From Bog-532 sp963824545 (lineage in GTDB: Bacteria; Actinomycetota; Actinomycetes; Streptosporangiales; Streptosporangiaceae): a DNA stretch of 64,000 nt. Shown here piece after piece: positions 54,618 through 63,299 of this stretch. Made by a program: the position numbers and the translations under genes. The stretch lies in the NCBI GenBank assembly GCA_963824545.1, contig CAWGPP010000004.1, forward strand, positions 1 to 64,000. Direction: 5' to 3'. Under the pieces are notes generated by a model. The model saw only the letters and a program-made list of their open reading frames with translations. It was not told the origin of the DNA and searched no databases. Within the stretch, counting starts at the first letter, position 1. Each line of letters opens with the position of its first letter.

Positions 54618-56045
54618 ATGAGCGGTACGGCGATGATCCCGGAGAGCCAGGGGCAGCGGGTCCCGCTGCGGTGGAGCGCCGGCGGGGGCATCATCGGCGT
54701 CGTCCGCGGGCTCGCGCTGGCCGGGCCGATGCTGGCCGGCCTGCTCCTGCTGCTGGTCCCGCTGATGGCGGTCATCCTCACCGCGGTTGGCGCCGGTGTC
54801 CTGATCGTCGGCAACGGGCCGTCCGGGGATCACCGGTTCCTGACCGGCGTGGCGTTGGTGGCCGCCGGGCTGGGCATCGGCCGGCTCTTCGTGCCCAGCG
54901 CGCTGCTGGCGCTGCGCCGGCTGGCCAACCAGATCCGGCGGCTGGCCGGTGAGTGGTCCGGGGCGCCGATCGCGGTGCCGTACCAGCCGCCGCCCGGCCC
55001 CGGCGACGGCAGGCTGCCGTTCCGGCAGCGGCTGATGTGGCTGGCCAGCGACCCGGCCACCTGGCGGGACATGCTGTGGGCGCTGGTCAACGCCTGCGTG
55101 GGCTGGGTACTGGCCGCCCTGCCCGCCATCCTGGCCGGGACCGGCCTGATCGCGTTCATCTACCCGGCCGTGCGGCCGACGACGAGCGAAGTGTCGTCCA
55201 CCTTCACGGTCAAGCCTGGGGGGCCAGCCATCCCGGCGCCCGCTTTTCCCGGCAACGACCGCATCGCCCTGCTCCTTATCGGGATCGCCTTCGTGCTCGC
55301 GGGCGTGGCGTCCGCGCAGTGGCTGCTGCGCGCCTACTTCGGCCTGGCCGGCTCGATGCTCGCGCCGACCGGGCAGGCCGAGCTGGCGCTGCGGGTGAGC
55401 CACCTGGCCCAGACGCGGTCCGAGACCCTGGACGGCGGCGCGGCGGAGATCCGCCGGATCGAGCGGGACCTGCACGACGGCGCGCAGGCCCGGCTGGTGG
55501 CCATGGGCATGACGCTGGGCGCGGCCGAGGAACTGATCGAGTCCAGCCCCGAGGCGGCCCGGGCGCTGCTGGCGGAGGCGCGCGAGTCGTCCGCCCGGGC
55601 CCTCGCCGAGCTGCGCGCGCTGGTCCGCGGCATCCACCCGCCGGTGCTGGCCGACCGCGGGCTGGCCGACGCGGTGCGCGCCCTGGCCCTGGACAGCGGC
55701 CTGAACGTGCAGGTCGAGGGCGCGCTGCCGGGCCGCCCGCAGGCGCCGGTGGAGTCGGCCGCGTACTTCGCGGTGTCCGAACTGCTGGCCAACGTGTCCA
55801 AGCACGCGAGCGCCCGGCAGACCTGGATCGAGATGCGGCACGAGCGCGGCCTGCTGCGGGTGGACGTGATCGACGACGGTCACGGCGGCGCGGATCCGGC
55901 CCAGGGCAGCGGCCTGCACGGGATCGAGCGCCGGCTCGCGGCCTTCGACGGGATACTGGCCCTGAACAGTCCGCCTGGCGGCCCGACCGTGGTGACGATG
56001 GAGATCCCGTGCGCGTTGTCATCGCCGAAGACCTTTTCCTGCTGA
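54618..56045 (+). CDS. Sensor histidine kinase, NarL type (HisKA_3)
   Basis: 475 residues. About four to six membrane helices in residues 25-240, with a 45-residue loop after the fourth. The phosphoacceptor is His286 in RIERDLHDGAQARL, and the ATPase domain has ELLANVSKHASA (N box) and VIDDGHGGAD. It should phosphorylate the response regulator whose gene overlaps its end by 37 bases. ATG 54618; the signal is unknown. Confidence 0.92.
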   Translation: MSGTAMIPESQGQRVPLRWSAGGGIIGVVRGLALAGPMLAGLLLLLVPLMAVILTAVGAGVLIVGNGPSGDHRFLTGVALVAAGLGIGRLFVPSALLALRRLANQIRRLAGEWSGAPIAVPYQPPPGPGDGRLPFRQRLMWLASDPATWRDMLWALVNACVGWVLAALPAILAGTGLIAFIYPAVRPTTSEVSSTFTVKPGGPAIPAPAFPGNDRIALLLIGIAFVLAGVASAQWLLRAYFGLAGSMLAPTGQAELALRVSHLAQTRSETLDGGAAEIRRIERDLHDGAQARLVAMGMTLGAAEELIESSPEAARALLAEARESSARALAELRALVRGIHPPVLADRGLADAVRALALDSGLNVQVEGALPGRPQAPVESAAYFAVSELLANVSKHASARQTWIEMRHERGLLRVDVIDDGHGGADPAQGSGLHGIERRLAAFDGILALNSPPGGPTVVTMEIPCALSSPKTFSC

Positions 56046-56653
56046 GAGACGGCCTCACCCGGCTGCTGGAAGCGCACGGCCTGGACGTGACCGCCGCGGT
56101 CGACAACGGGAAAGACCTGCTGGCCGTGCTGACGGCGGACAAGCCGGACGTGGCCGTGGTCGACGTCCGGCTGCCGCCCACGTTCACCGACGAGGGCCTG
56201 CGCGCCGCGCTGGCCGCCCGGCGTGCGGTGCCCGGGCTGCCGGTGCTGGTGCTGTCGCAGTACGTCGAGCAGCTGTACGCCCGTGAGCTGCTGGCCGGCG
56301 GCGGTGGCGGCATCGGCTACCTGCTGAAAGACCGGGTGTTCGACAGCGCCCAGTTCGTCGCCGCGGTACGCCGGGTGGCCGGCGGCGGGACCGCCATGGA
56401 CCCGGAGGTGATCGCGCGCCTGCTGGCCCGCAACTCCGATGACGGCGCGATCTCCGCGCTCAGCCCGCGCGAGCGCGAGGTGCTGGCCCTGATGGCGGAG
56501 GGGCGGTCGAACGCCGCCATCGCCCAGCGGCTGTACGTCACCGAACGTGCCGTGGCCAAGCACACCGCGTCCATCTTCCTCAAGCTCGGCCTGCAGCCCT
56601 CCGACGACGACAACCGGCGCGTGCTGGCCGTGCTCGCCTACCTCGGCCGCTGA
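56009..56653 (+). CDS. NarL/LuxR-type response regulator
   Basis: 214 residues. Receiver domain with Asp52 in VAVVDVRLPP and Lys of YLLKDRV. The LuxR helix-turn-helix is LSPREREVLALMAEGRSNAA (about residues 149-168) and onward. GTG 56009 lies inside the end of the sensor gene. The frame upstream is open but is the shadow of the sensor gene. Confidence 0.93.
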   Translation: MRVVIAEDLFLLRDGLTRLLEAHGLDVTAAVDNGKDLLAVLTADKPDVAVVDVRLPPTFTDEGLRAALAARRAVPGLPVLVLSQYVEQLYARELLAGGGGGIGYLLKDRVFDSAQFVAAVRRVAGGGTAMDPEVIARLLARNSDDGAISALSPREREVLALMAEGRSNAAIAQRLYVTERAVAKHTASIFLKLGLQPSDDDNRRVLAVLAYLGR

Positions 56654-56708
56654 GGCGGGCATAACCGGTCGTGCCCTGCGGTTAGGCCGAACCGGAAGGG
56701 AGTGAGCG

Positions 56709-57626
56709 ATGCCGAAGGCAGTGCGTTTCGACCAGTACGGCGACATCGACGTGCTGAAGGTGGTGGACGTCCCCCGTCCGGTGCCCGGGCCGGGTCAGGT
56801 GCTGGTGCAGGTCAAGGCGGCGGAGATCAACCCGGGTGAGGCCAAGGTCCGCGAGGGGCTGATGCACGCCCGGTGGCCGGCCACGTTCCCCTCCGGGCAG
56901 GGCAGCGACCTGGCCGGGATCGTCGCGGAGACCGGCCAGGACGTGACCGGCTCCGCGGCCGGCGACGACGTGATCGGCTTCACCGACAACCGCGCCAGCC
57001 AGGCCGAATTCGTCCTGGCCGAGGCGAAGAACCTGACCCCGAAGCCGGCCGCGGTGCCGTGGGAGGTCGCCGGGGCGCTGTTCGTGGCCGGGGCGACGGC
57101 CTGGGCGGCGGTGCGCGCGGTCAGCCTGGCCGAGGGGGACACGGTCGTGGTGGCGGGCGCGGCCGGCGGCGTCGGCTCGCTCGCGGTCCAGCTCGCCCGG
57201 CGTGCCGGGGCCACCGTGATCGGGCTGGCCAGCGAGGCCCACCATGCGTGGCTGCGGAGCCACGGTGTGATCCCGGTGACCTACGGCGATGGGGTGGCCG
57301 ACCGGATCCGGCAGGCCGCGGGCACCGTGGACGCGTTCATCGACACGGTAGGCGGCGACTACGTGCGGATCGCGCTGGACCTCGGCGTCGATCCGTCCCG
57401 CGTCGACACGATCGCCAACTTCGAGGCGATCGAGAAGTTCGGGGTCAAGGGCGACGGCAACGCCGTCGGCGCCAGTGCCCAGGTGCTGGCCGAGCTGGCC
57501 GGCCTGATCGCGGCCGGTGAGCTGAAGGTCCCGATCGCGGCGACGTATCCGCTGGACCAGGTGCAGGACGCCTACCGCCGGCTCGCGCAGGGCCACCTTC
57601 TCGGCAAGATCGTCCTCATCCTGTAG
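56709..57626 (+). CDS. Zinc-independent quinone oxidoreductase-like MDR protein
   Basis: 305 residues of the MDR superfamily, QOR type. It lacks the structural-zinc Cys cluster; the NADPH motif is AGAAGGVGSLAVQLARRAGA. N-terminal VPRPVPGPGQVLVQVKAAEINPG is typical. It reduces quinones or alkenals with NADPH. ATG 56709 with GGAAGGGAG upstream. Tail-to-tail overlap of 11 bases with the next gene. Confidence 0.9.
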   Translation: MPKAVRFDQYGDIDVLKVVDVPRPVPGPGQVLVQVKAAEINPGEAKVREGLMHARWPATFPSGQGSDLAGIVAETGQDVTGSAAGDDVIGFTDNRASQAEFVLAEAKNLTPKPAAVPWEVAGALFVAGATAWAAVRAVSLAEGDTVVVAGAAGGVGSLAVQLARRAGATVIGLASEAHHAWLRSHGVIPVTYGDGVADRIRQAAGTVDAFIDTVGGDYVRIALDLGVDPSRVDTIANFEAIEKFGVKGDGNAVGASAQVLAELAGLIAAGELKVPIAATYPLDQVQDAYRRLAQGHLLGKIVLIL

Positions 57627-58872
57627 GAACGCCCGGTCCGTCCCGGCCCGATCGCTGGGCGGCCAGGGTCAGGCCGGCCGACCGGAGCCGGGTGGCGAGC
57701 GCGGGGCCCATGGCCGTCGCCGGGGTGAGCACCCCGGCGCGGCCGGGCCGTCGGCCGGCGTCGAGGGCCAGGCACAGCGCGCTTTCACCGAACATCATGG
57801 CCGTCGCCTGGTAGCCGGGATCGCCGTGCGCGGCTACCTGGGCCACGTACCGCCGCCCGGCCGACGTGCGCGTGTGGATCTCCATGCGGAAGTAGCCGTT
57901 CCGCCGGGTCTTCTCGCTGGGCCCTTCGCCGGGGCCCGGGAGCACCCGGCCGAGCAGCGACCGGGACGGCGCGAAGGCCAGCCCCGCGACCAGCGCACCC
58001 AGCCCGCCCGTGACCACGCCGGCCTGCACCGCCCCGGCCCGCCCGGCCCCGAATCCGGTCACTTCCTGGTAGCGGAACCGGCGCCCGTAGGCCCAGTCCT
58101 GCAGGGCGTTGCTCCGCCGCACCACCCGGGTGTTGAAGCTGGCCATGATGAACGGCCCGGTCCAGCGGCCCAGGCTGGCGTCGTAACGGACCCGGGTCAG
58201 GTCCCGTTCCCGGCCCAGGTCCGGTTCGGCCGAACGCTGCGGGCTGAGGGCGTACGGATCGGCCGCGGCCCGGCGCAGCCGGGGGTCGGCCCGCACCTCG
58301 TCCAGTTGCTGCAGCGCGGACGCGAGGGTGCCGCCGCTGAACCCGCCGCGCAGCGCGGTCACGACCAGCGTGGTGTCCTCCAGGTCCCCGCCGCCGTCCG
58401 CGCGCACCGTCTCGTGCAGCACCTGGACGCCCAGGTCGGACGGGATGGAGTCGAACCCGCAGCTATGCACGATGCGCGCGCCGGTGCCCGCCGCCACGTC
58501 GTGGTAGCGGTCGATGCTCTCCCGCTCGAACAGCACCTCACCGGTCAGGTCCGCGTAGTCGGTGCCGGCCCGGGCGCACGCCTCGACCAGGGCCAGCCCG
58601 TGCGCGCGGTACGGTCCCACCGTGGTCGCCACCACCCGCGCCGAGCGGGCCAGCGCCGCCAGGGACGCCGGATCGGCGGAGTCGGCGGTCAGCATCGGCC
58701 AGTCCGTGACCCCCAGCCCGGCGCGGACCGCCGCGAGCCGCGCCGCGGACCGCCCGGCCAGCCCGATCCTGGTGCCGACCGGGGCGTGCCCGGCCAGGTA
58801 AGCGGCCACCAGCCGGCCGGCGAAACCCGTCGCGCCGAACACCATCACATCAAGATCCCGGTCACCGTCCAT
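57616..58872 (-). CDS. Saccharopine dehydrogenase-like / trans-acting enoyl reductase family protein
   Basis: 418 residues. N-terminal Rossmann motif VMVFGATGFAGRLVAAYL, followed by GPYRAHGLALVEACARAGTD and HSCGFDSIPSDLGV, as in mycobacterial trans-acting enoyl reductases of lipid synthesis. A hydrophobic segment is near residue 280 (VTGGLGALVAGLAFAPS). The true substrate is unknown. ATG 58872; 88 bases divergent from the next gene. Confidence 0.88.
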   Translation of the reverse strand: MDGDRDLDVMVFGATGFAGRLVAAYLAGHAPVGTRIGLAGRSAARLAAVRAGLGVTDWPMLTADSADPASLAALARSARVVATTVGPYRAHGLALVEACARAGTDYADLTGEVLFERESIDRYHDVAAGTGARIVHSCGFDSIPSDLGVQVLHETVRADGGGDLEDTTLVVTALRGGFSGGTLASALQQLDEVRADPRLRRAAADPYALSPQRSAEPDLGRERDLTRVRYDASLGRWTGPFIMASFNTRVVRRSNALQDWAYGRRFRYQEVTGFGAGRAGAVQAGVVTGGLGALVAGLAFAPSRSLLGRVLPGPGEGPSEKTRRNGYFRMEIHTRTSAGRRYVAQVAAHGDPGYQATAMMFGESALCLALDAGRRPGRAGVLTPATAMGPALATRLRSAGLTLAAQRSGRDGPGVPTG

Positions 58873-58960
58873 CCGCCCATGCTAGAGAACCGGTCCGCGG
58901 CGACACGCGGAGACCATCCCGTCGGCGCCCGCCGGCGGCCGGCGTCCCTACGATCAGCAC

Positions 58961-59374
58961 ATGGCCATCGCCGATGAGAAGTACGTTGCCTCGACCACCT
59001 TCCGTAAGACGGGCGCCGGCGTCTCCACGCCGACCTGGATCGTCCCGCTGGACGGGGGCCGGGTCGGGTTCTGGACGTCATCGAAGTCCGGTAAATACAA
59101 GCGCCTGCGCAACAACCCGAGGATCACCATCCAGCCGGACTCGCGCGGCCAGGCGAAGGCGGGCTCGCTGCCGGTCGAGGGGACCGCGGAGCTGGCCACG
59201 TCCGGCGCCGAATTCGACGCCATCCAGGCCAAGGTCCGCGCCAAGTACGGGTTCATGGTGTCGATGTCGCGGTTCTTCAACACCCTCGGGCACCTCGGCA
59301 AGGGCCCCTTCCCCTACGGCGACGTCGGGGTGGTGATCAGCCTCACCGGCCCGGACGGCCCGCCCGGGGCCTAA
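58961..59374 (+). CDS. PPOX-class F420-dependent oxidoreductase family protein
   Basis: 137 residues of the split-barrel flavin/F420 reductase fold: KYVASTTFRKTGAGVSTPTW, GFWTSSKSGKYKRLRNNP. F420 binding is typical of actinobacterial members. ATG 58961. Confidence 0.88.
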   Translation: MAIADEKYVASTTFRKTGAGVSTPTWIVPLDGGRVGFWTSSKSGKYKRLRNNPRITIQPDSRGQAKAGSLPVEGTAELATSGAEFDAIQAKVRAKYGFMVSMSRFFNTLGHLGKGPFPYGDVGVVISLTGPDGPPGA

Positions 59375-59375
59375 G

Positions 59376-60443
59376 ATGCCGCTGGTGAGCACGGTGCTGA
59401 TCATCGGGGCAGGCGACCTGGGGGAGCGGTTCGCGGCCGGCCTGGCGGCGGCCGGGGCGGTACGCCGCCTGGTGCTGGTCAGCCGGACCGGTGCGGCCGA
59501 GGCCGCGGCCATGGTGGCCAGCGCGCACGACGTTATCGTCGAGCCGGTCGCCTGCGACGCGAGCCAACCGCGCGACGTGGCGGACCTGCTCACCCGGATC
59601 GCCCCCAACCTGGTCGTTCAGTCCGCCGCCGGCCGCGGCCCGTGGGCCCTGGCCGGGCGGGACGATGAGGCGGCGCGGGCGGTGGGCGCCGCCGGGTTCG
59701 CGCTGCGGCTGCCCTATCAGCTGCCGGTGCCGCTGGCCGTGATGCGGGCCGTACGGGACACCGGCTACGCCGGGCCCGTCGCCAACGTGTCGCTGCCCGA
59801 CGTGACCGGCCCGGTCCTGGCCCGGCTGGGCCTGGCGCCGGCGATCGGGCTCGGAAACGTCAGCATGATCGTGCTGCGGGCCCGGGCCGCGCTGCGCGCC
59901 GCCGCCCCGGACGCCGCGCTTCCGCTGGTCCGTGTCCTTGCTCAGCACTCCCAGCTCAGCGCGGTCATGCAGGCCCGCGAACCGGCCGATCCCGCGAGCC
60001 GTCCCCGGATCTGGGTGGGGGAGCCCGGGCGCCCGGCCGACGGCCTCGCCTACCAGGCGCCGGCCCTCGCGCCGAGCATCCGGTACAACTACGTGACGGC
60101 CGCCTCCGCGTTGCCGGTGCTGCGGGCGCTGCTGCCGGGCGCCGCGCCGCTGCGCTGGTCGGCGCCGTCCCCGGGCGGGCTGCCCGGCGGGTACCCGGTG
60201 CGGATCGACGGCGGAGCCGTGTCGCTCGACCTGCCCCCCGGCCTCAGCCAGGACGAGGCGGTCGCGTTCAACGAGCGGATGGCGCACGCCGACGGCGTGG
60301 CGCGGATCGACGAGGACGGCACCGTGCACTTCACCGCCGCCTGCCGGGACGCCGTCGCCGCCCTCGATCCGGGCCTCGCCGATCCGCTGCCGCTCGGTGA
60401 CCTGGCGGCGCGCGCCGCGCGTCTGGACGCCGCCCTGGCTTGA
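59376..60443 (+). CDS. NAD(P)-binding Rossmann protein of unknown function
   Basis: 355 residues. LIIGAGDLGERFAAGLAAAG is a dinucleotide-binding start. The rest, with LPYQLPVPLAVMRAVRDTGY and PSIRYNYVTAASALPVLRAL, is not recognised. One base after the F420-type gene, so probably one operon. Possibly an oxidoreductase of the saccharopine-dehydrogenase-like type. Confidence 0.75.
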   Translation: MPLVSTVLIIGAGDLGERFAAGLAAAGAVRRLVLVSRTGAAEAAAMVASAHDVIVEPVACDASQPRDVADLLTRIAPNLVVQSAAGRGPWALAGRDDEAARAVGAAGFALRLPYQLPVPLAVMRAVRDTGYAGPVANVSLPDVTGPVLARLGLAPAIGLGNVSMIVLRARAALRAAAPDAALPLVRVLAQHSQLSAVMQAREPADPASRPRIWVGEPGRPADGLAYQAPALAPSIRYNYVTAASALPVLRALLPGAAPLRWSAPSPGGLPGGYPVRIDGGAVSLDLPPGLSQDEAVAFNERMAHADGVARIDEDGTVHFTAACRDAVAALDPGLADPLPLGDLAARAARLDAALA

Positions 60444-60462
60444 ACGCGGCCGACATCAGTTT

Positions 60463-61062
60463 TCATCGGTCGCCGCCGAGAGAAGCGCCGAGTGAAGCGC
60501 CGGCGGAAGCGCCGAGTGAGGCGCCGAGTGAGGTGCCGGCGGAAGCGCCGAGTGAGGTGCCGGCGGAAGCAACAGGCTCCGCCAGTGGTGTGGACTGACC
60601 CACTGTTGGATCACCCATTGCGCAGTTCACGCTGCCTTGGCCGGCATCGACGCGAATGATGAGTGTCTTTGCGTTTCCAAGCTGGACGTCAAGATCCTGC
60701 GATCTGCCCGGCTGGGTGACTTCCACCGACCCGACGCCTCCGTGCTCGGTACTGATCCGGACCTGGCAAGCCGCAGTGGCGTCGAGTCCTTCCGGAACTC
60801 CCACGACAGCCCGGAAGCTACGTGCGACGTCGCCGCGCGAAAGACGGTAGGTAAAGGTCAAGTCAGCACGGGCGGAATCCGCTGGCGAGCTCACCACCCA
60901 GCCGTTTCGATACGTCCGGTGCCCGATCACCACAGGCTGTTTCTTCGGCGGCGTTGTCGCTGCGGCCGCGGTTGCTGTCAGCCGGTCGAGCGGAGTTATC
61001 TCGCTTGCGGTCCTGTCCTTGCGCTGCTGTGCGGTCGGTCGGCCAGGGCCGTGAGCAGACAT
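60463..61062 (-). CDS. Protein with NPCBM-like domain and repeat tail, possibly frameshifted at its N-terminus
   Basis: 199 residues from ATG 61062. Residues about 43-150 resemble an NPCBM carbohydrate-binding domain: GHRTYRNGWVVSSPADS, then ARSFRAVVGVPEG, AACQVRISTEHGG and LGNAKTLIIRVDAG. The tail is repeats of SLGAS and SAGTS type encoded by 12-base units (60482-60577). Upstream, another frame ending LTALADRPHSS would join at about 61031-61043 if one base were added, giving a longer helical N-terminus (with EFKDWVNDTYPTAISKLAST). The annotation is tentative. Confidence 0.45.
   Translation of the reverse strand: MSAHGPGRPTAQQRKDRTASEITPLDRLTATAAAATTPPKKQPVVIGHRTYRNGWVVSSPADSARADLTFTYRLSRGDVARSFRAVVGVPEGLDATAACQVRISTEHGGVGSVEVTQPGRSQDLDVQLGNAKTLIIRVDAGQGSVNCAMGDPTVGQSTPLAEPVASAGTSLGASAGTSLGASLGASAGASLGASLGGDR
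60482..60577. repeat. Eight tandem 12-base repeats
   Basis: Units of GAAGCGCCGAGT, GAAGCGCCGGCG, GAGGCGCCGAGT and GAGGTGCCGGCG type follow without gaps, the last one degenerate. They encode the four-residue repeats at the end of the NPCBM-like protein, and are a likely variable-number repeat. Confidence 0.8.
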
Positions 61063-62040
61063 TGCCGGGTTGCCACCGCCCGACTGGAGGCCGCCGGGGG
61101 CAGACCGGGCCTCGACCGGCCCATTCTTTCATAGGCGTCGTGCAGCCAGTCCGTACCGTCAGAATCAGGCATCGTTCCAGTGCTTGCGAGCTTGCTGATG
61201 GCTGTTGGATATGTGTCATTTACCCAGTCTTTAAATTCTCGGCCTCCGGCTGCGGTTGTCCGCTGACCCTTTTCTGCCAAGCCGGCAGTTTTAAGGCCGG
61301 GTTGCTGGGGCGCTGAATATCTGATATGCAACCATCCGCAAAGCCGCACACTGGCGAATCCCCCTGGTGGGGTATTTGCAATCACCTTGAGTGCAGCGAG
61401 TGAGGCCCAGGTGAAACTGGTAACCATGAGAGGAGACGCCGTCATGTCAGCTATGCGCAAGATGTCCATTTAGCACCTAAAATTGGTTTGGTATGCCCGC
61501 CACGTTAGTTCCCTTCGCGCTTATGTTAGGAATACGCGCGGCACGGCTCTGCCCGACCACAGATGACTGAGAATCTTGCCGAATTCTTCCGGCCGGCCGA
61601 CGGCTGCATGATTAATTGCTTGAATACCGGCCTTTGAACTGTTTTTTCTGATGAGCGGGGGTAAGCGTGAGTCCGGGATTTTGTCCGATCGGACACTTTC
61701 GCGGGCAACTGTGGCATCGCGTGGCAAGGTCTGCCGTAATTTTCAGGACGGTCATGGGGCCTACTGGTACTGACCGCCGCCCCGCTCCGTTGATCTAAGT
61801 GAGCCGTCGTCTGCCCCGGGATCAGGCCGGTGTTTCTCCCCGACCCGGGCCTCGCTCTGCCGTAACGTGCGCGGGGTGCGACGTCATCTACGCTTGCGCG
61901 GCCCGACGGCGCCACGCCCGTTGGCCGGTACCCTCATCTCTCCGGCGCCCTGCTCGCCGACGGGTGCTGACCGTGACCAGCAACCCGTCCACGCTGGTCT
62001 GCGGCGCCCTAGACGACGCCCTTCGTCAGAGGCGACTCCT
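61063..62040. other. Gene-poor stretch of lower GC
   Basis: About 980 bases. GC content drops clearly between about 61140 and 61760. Short open frames exist on both strands, but none looks like a protein, apart from the possible N-terminal part of the NPCBM-like gene (to about 61300). It may be decayed foreign DNA. No transposase or repeat border was recognised. Confidence 0.4.
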
Positions 62041-62085
62041 TATGGGCAGAGTTTTTGGCAGTATTTGCCCAAAGCTCTGCCCATA
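62041..62085. terminator. Long hairpin after the ABC transporter remnant
   Basis: TATGGGCAGAG (62041-62051) pairs with CTCTGCCCATA (62075-62085), and inside it TTTGG-CA pairs with TGCCCAAA with one bulge, leaving a small loop. It lies 19 bases after the permease stop. It has the same GGGCAG core as the hairpin at 12525. Confidence 0.75.
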
Positions 62086-62103
62086 GTGCCGGGAGTCGGC
62101 TAT

Positions 62104-62497
62104 CTAGGCGGGCTGCCAGCGGAAGCGCCAGGCGGTGAACGCGGCGGCCGCCACCGCCCAGGCGAGCAGCGTCACCAGGGCCACGGCCGGGAACGCGTGC
62201 GCGGCCGGGGTGTAGGCGTCCTGCAGCACCTCGGCCAGGGCCTTGATCGGCAGCGCGCCGGCCCCGGCGGACATCCAGCGCGGGAGGCCGATGGTGGGGT
62301 CGAAGATCCCGGAGATCATCACGATCGGCAGGTAGATCGCGTTGGTGATGGGGCTGGCCGATTCGGCGCTCTTGATCAGCGAGCTGACCGCCAGGCCGAG
62401 CGCGGCGAAGCAGACGATCCCGAGCGCGAGCCCGAAGCCCAGCACGAACATCCCGTCCAGCCGGGGCGCCGTGCCGAACGCCAGCAGGTCGCGGTGC
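62104..62497 (-). pseudogene. ABC-2 type permease, C-terminal fragment only
   Basis: The last about 125 residues of an ABC-2 permease: LGIVCFAALGLAVSSLI, then SPITNAIYLPIVMISGIF, and a final helix before a short basic end. The first three or four membrane helices and the start are missing. The fragment is fused, in another frame, to the ATPase at about 62490-62500, so a deletion of several hundred bases has removed the end of the ATPase and the start of the permease. Confidence 0.75.
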
Positions 62498-63299
62498 GCC
62501 CGTCGACCACGAGGTCGAGGCCGTCCGGCGCCAGGATCTCCTTGGCGCGCAGGGCATCCGGCGCGCCGAACGTGATCTGCGACGGCAGCGCGGCCATCCG
62601 GGCGACCTCCCGGGTGGAGCCGGAGATCTTGATACGCCCGTCCAGCAGGATCGCAACCCGGTCCGCGAGGCGCTCGGCCTCGTCCAGGTAGTGCGTGGTG
62701 AGCACGATCGTCTTGCCCAGGCCGCGCAGGTTCTCCACCGCCGTCCACAGCCGCCGCCGGGCCTCCGGGTCGAAGCCCGTCGTCGGCTCGTCCAGGAACA
62801 CCAGGTCGGGGTCGCCGGCCAGGGCGAGCGCGAAGTCAAGCCGCCGCCGCTGCCCGCCGGACAGCTTGCGGACCGGGGTGTTCTGCTCGCCGGTGAGCCC
62901 GGTCACCTCGAGCAGGTCGCCGAGCGGCCGCGGGTTCGGGTAGTAGTCCCGCCAGATGCCGATCAGCTCGCCGACCCGGGCCTGCCGGGGGAAGCCGCAT
63001 TCCTGCAGCACGATGCCGATGCGCTCGCGTAGCTGCGCGGGCTGCGCGGCCGGGTCGAGGCCGAGCACGGTGGCCGCGCCACCGGTACGGGCGCGGAAGC
63101 CCTCCAGGATCTCGACCGTCGTGGTCTTGCCGGCGCCGTTCGGCCCGAGCAGGCAGAACACCTCACCACGGCGGACCTCGAAGTCGACGCCGCGCAGAAC
63201 CGCCCGCGCCCTATAGGACTTCTCCAGCCCGCGCACCTCGACGGCCGCATCCGACGCGGTGGCGCCCGCCGCGACGGCCGCCGCGGTGCTGCTACCCAA
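62376..63299 (-). CDS. ABC exporter ATPase (DrrA-like), C-terminus replaced by out-of-frame sequence
   Basis: 307 residues as it stands. Walker A is GPNGAGKT (52-59), signature LSGGQRRRLDFALALAGDP, Walker B LVFLDEP, and H-loop TTHYLDEAE. From about residue 268 (VVDGRTA) the sequence turns into Arg/Ser/Trp-rich out-of-frame reading of the permease, so about 40-60 normal C-terminal residues are missing. TTG 63299 overlaps the end of the TetR gene. The ATPase core may fold, but it lacks a whole partner. Confidence 0.85.
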   Translation of the reverse strand: MGSSTAAAVAAGATASDAAVEVRGLEKSYRARAVLRGVDFEVRRGEVFCLLGPNGAGKTTTVEILEGFRARTGGAATVLGLDPAAQPAQLRERIGIVLQECGFPRQARVGELIGIWRDYYPNPRPLGDLLEVTGLTGEQNTPVRKLSGGQRRRLDFALALAGDPDLVFLDEPTTGFDPEARRRLWTAVENLRGLGKTIVLTTHYLDEAERLADRVAILLDGRIKISGSTREVARMAALPSQITFGAPDALRAKEILAPDGLDLVVDGRTATCWRSARRPGWTGCSCWASGSRSGSSASPRSAWRSAR

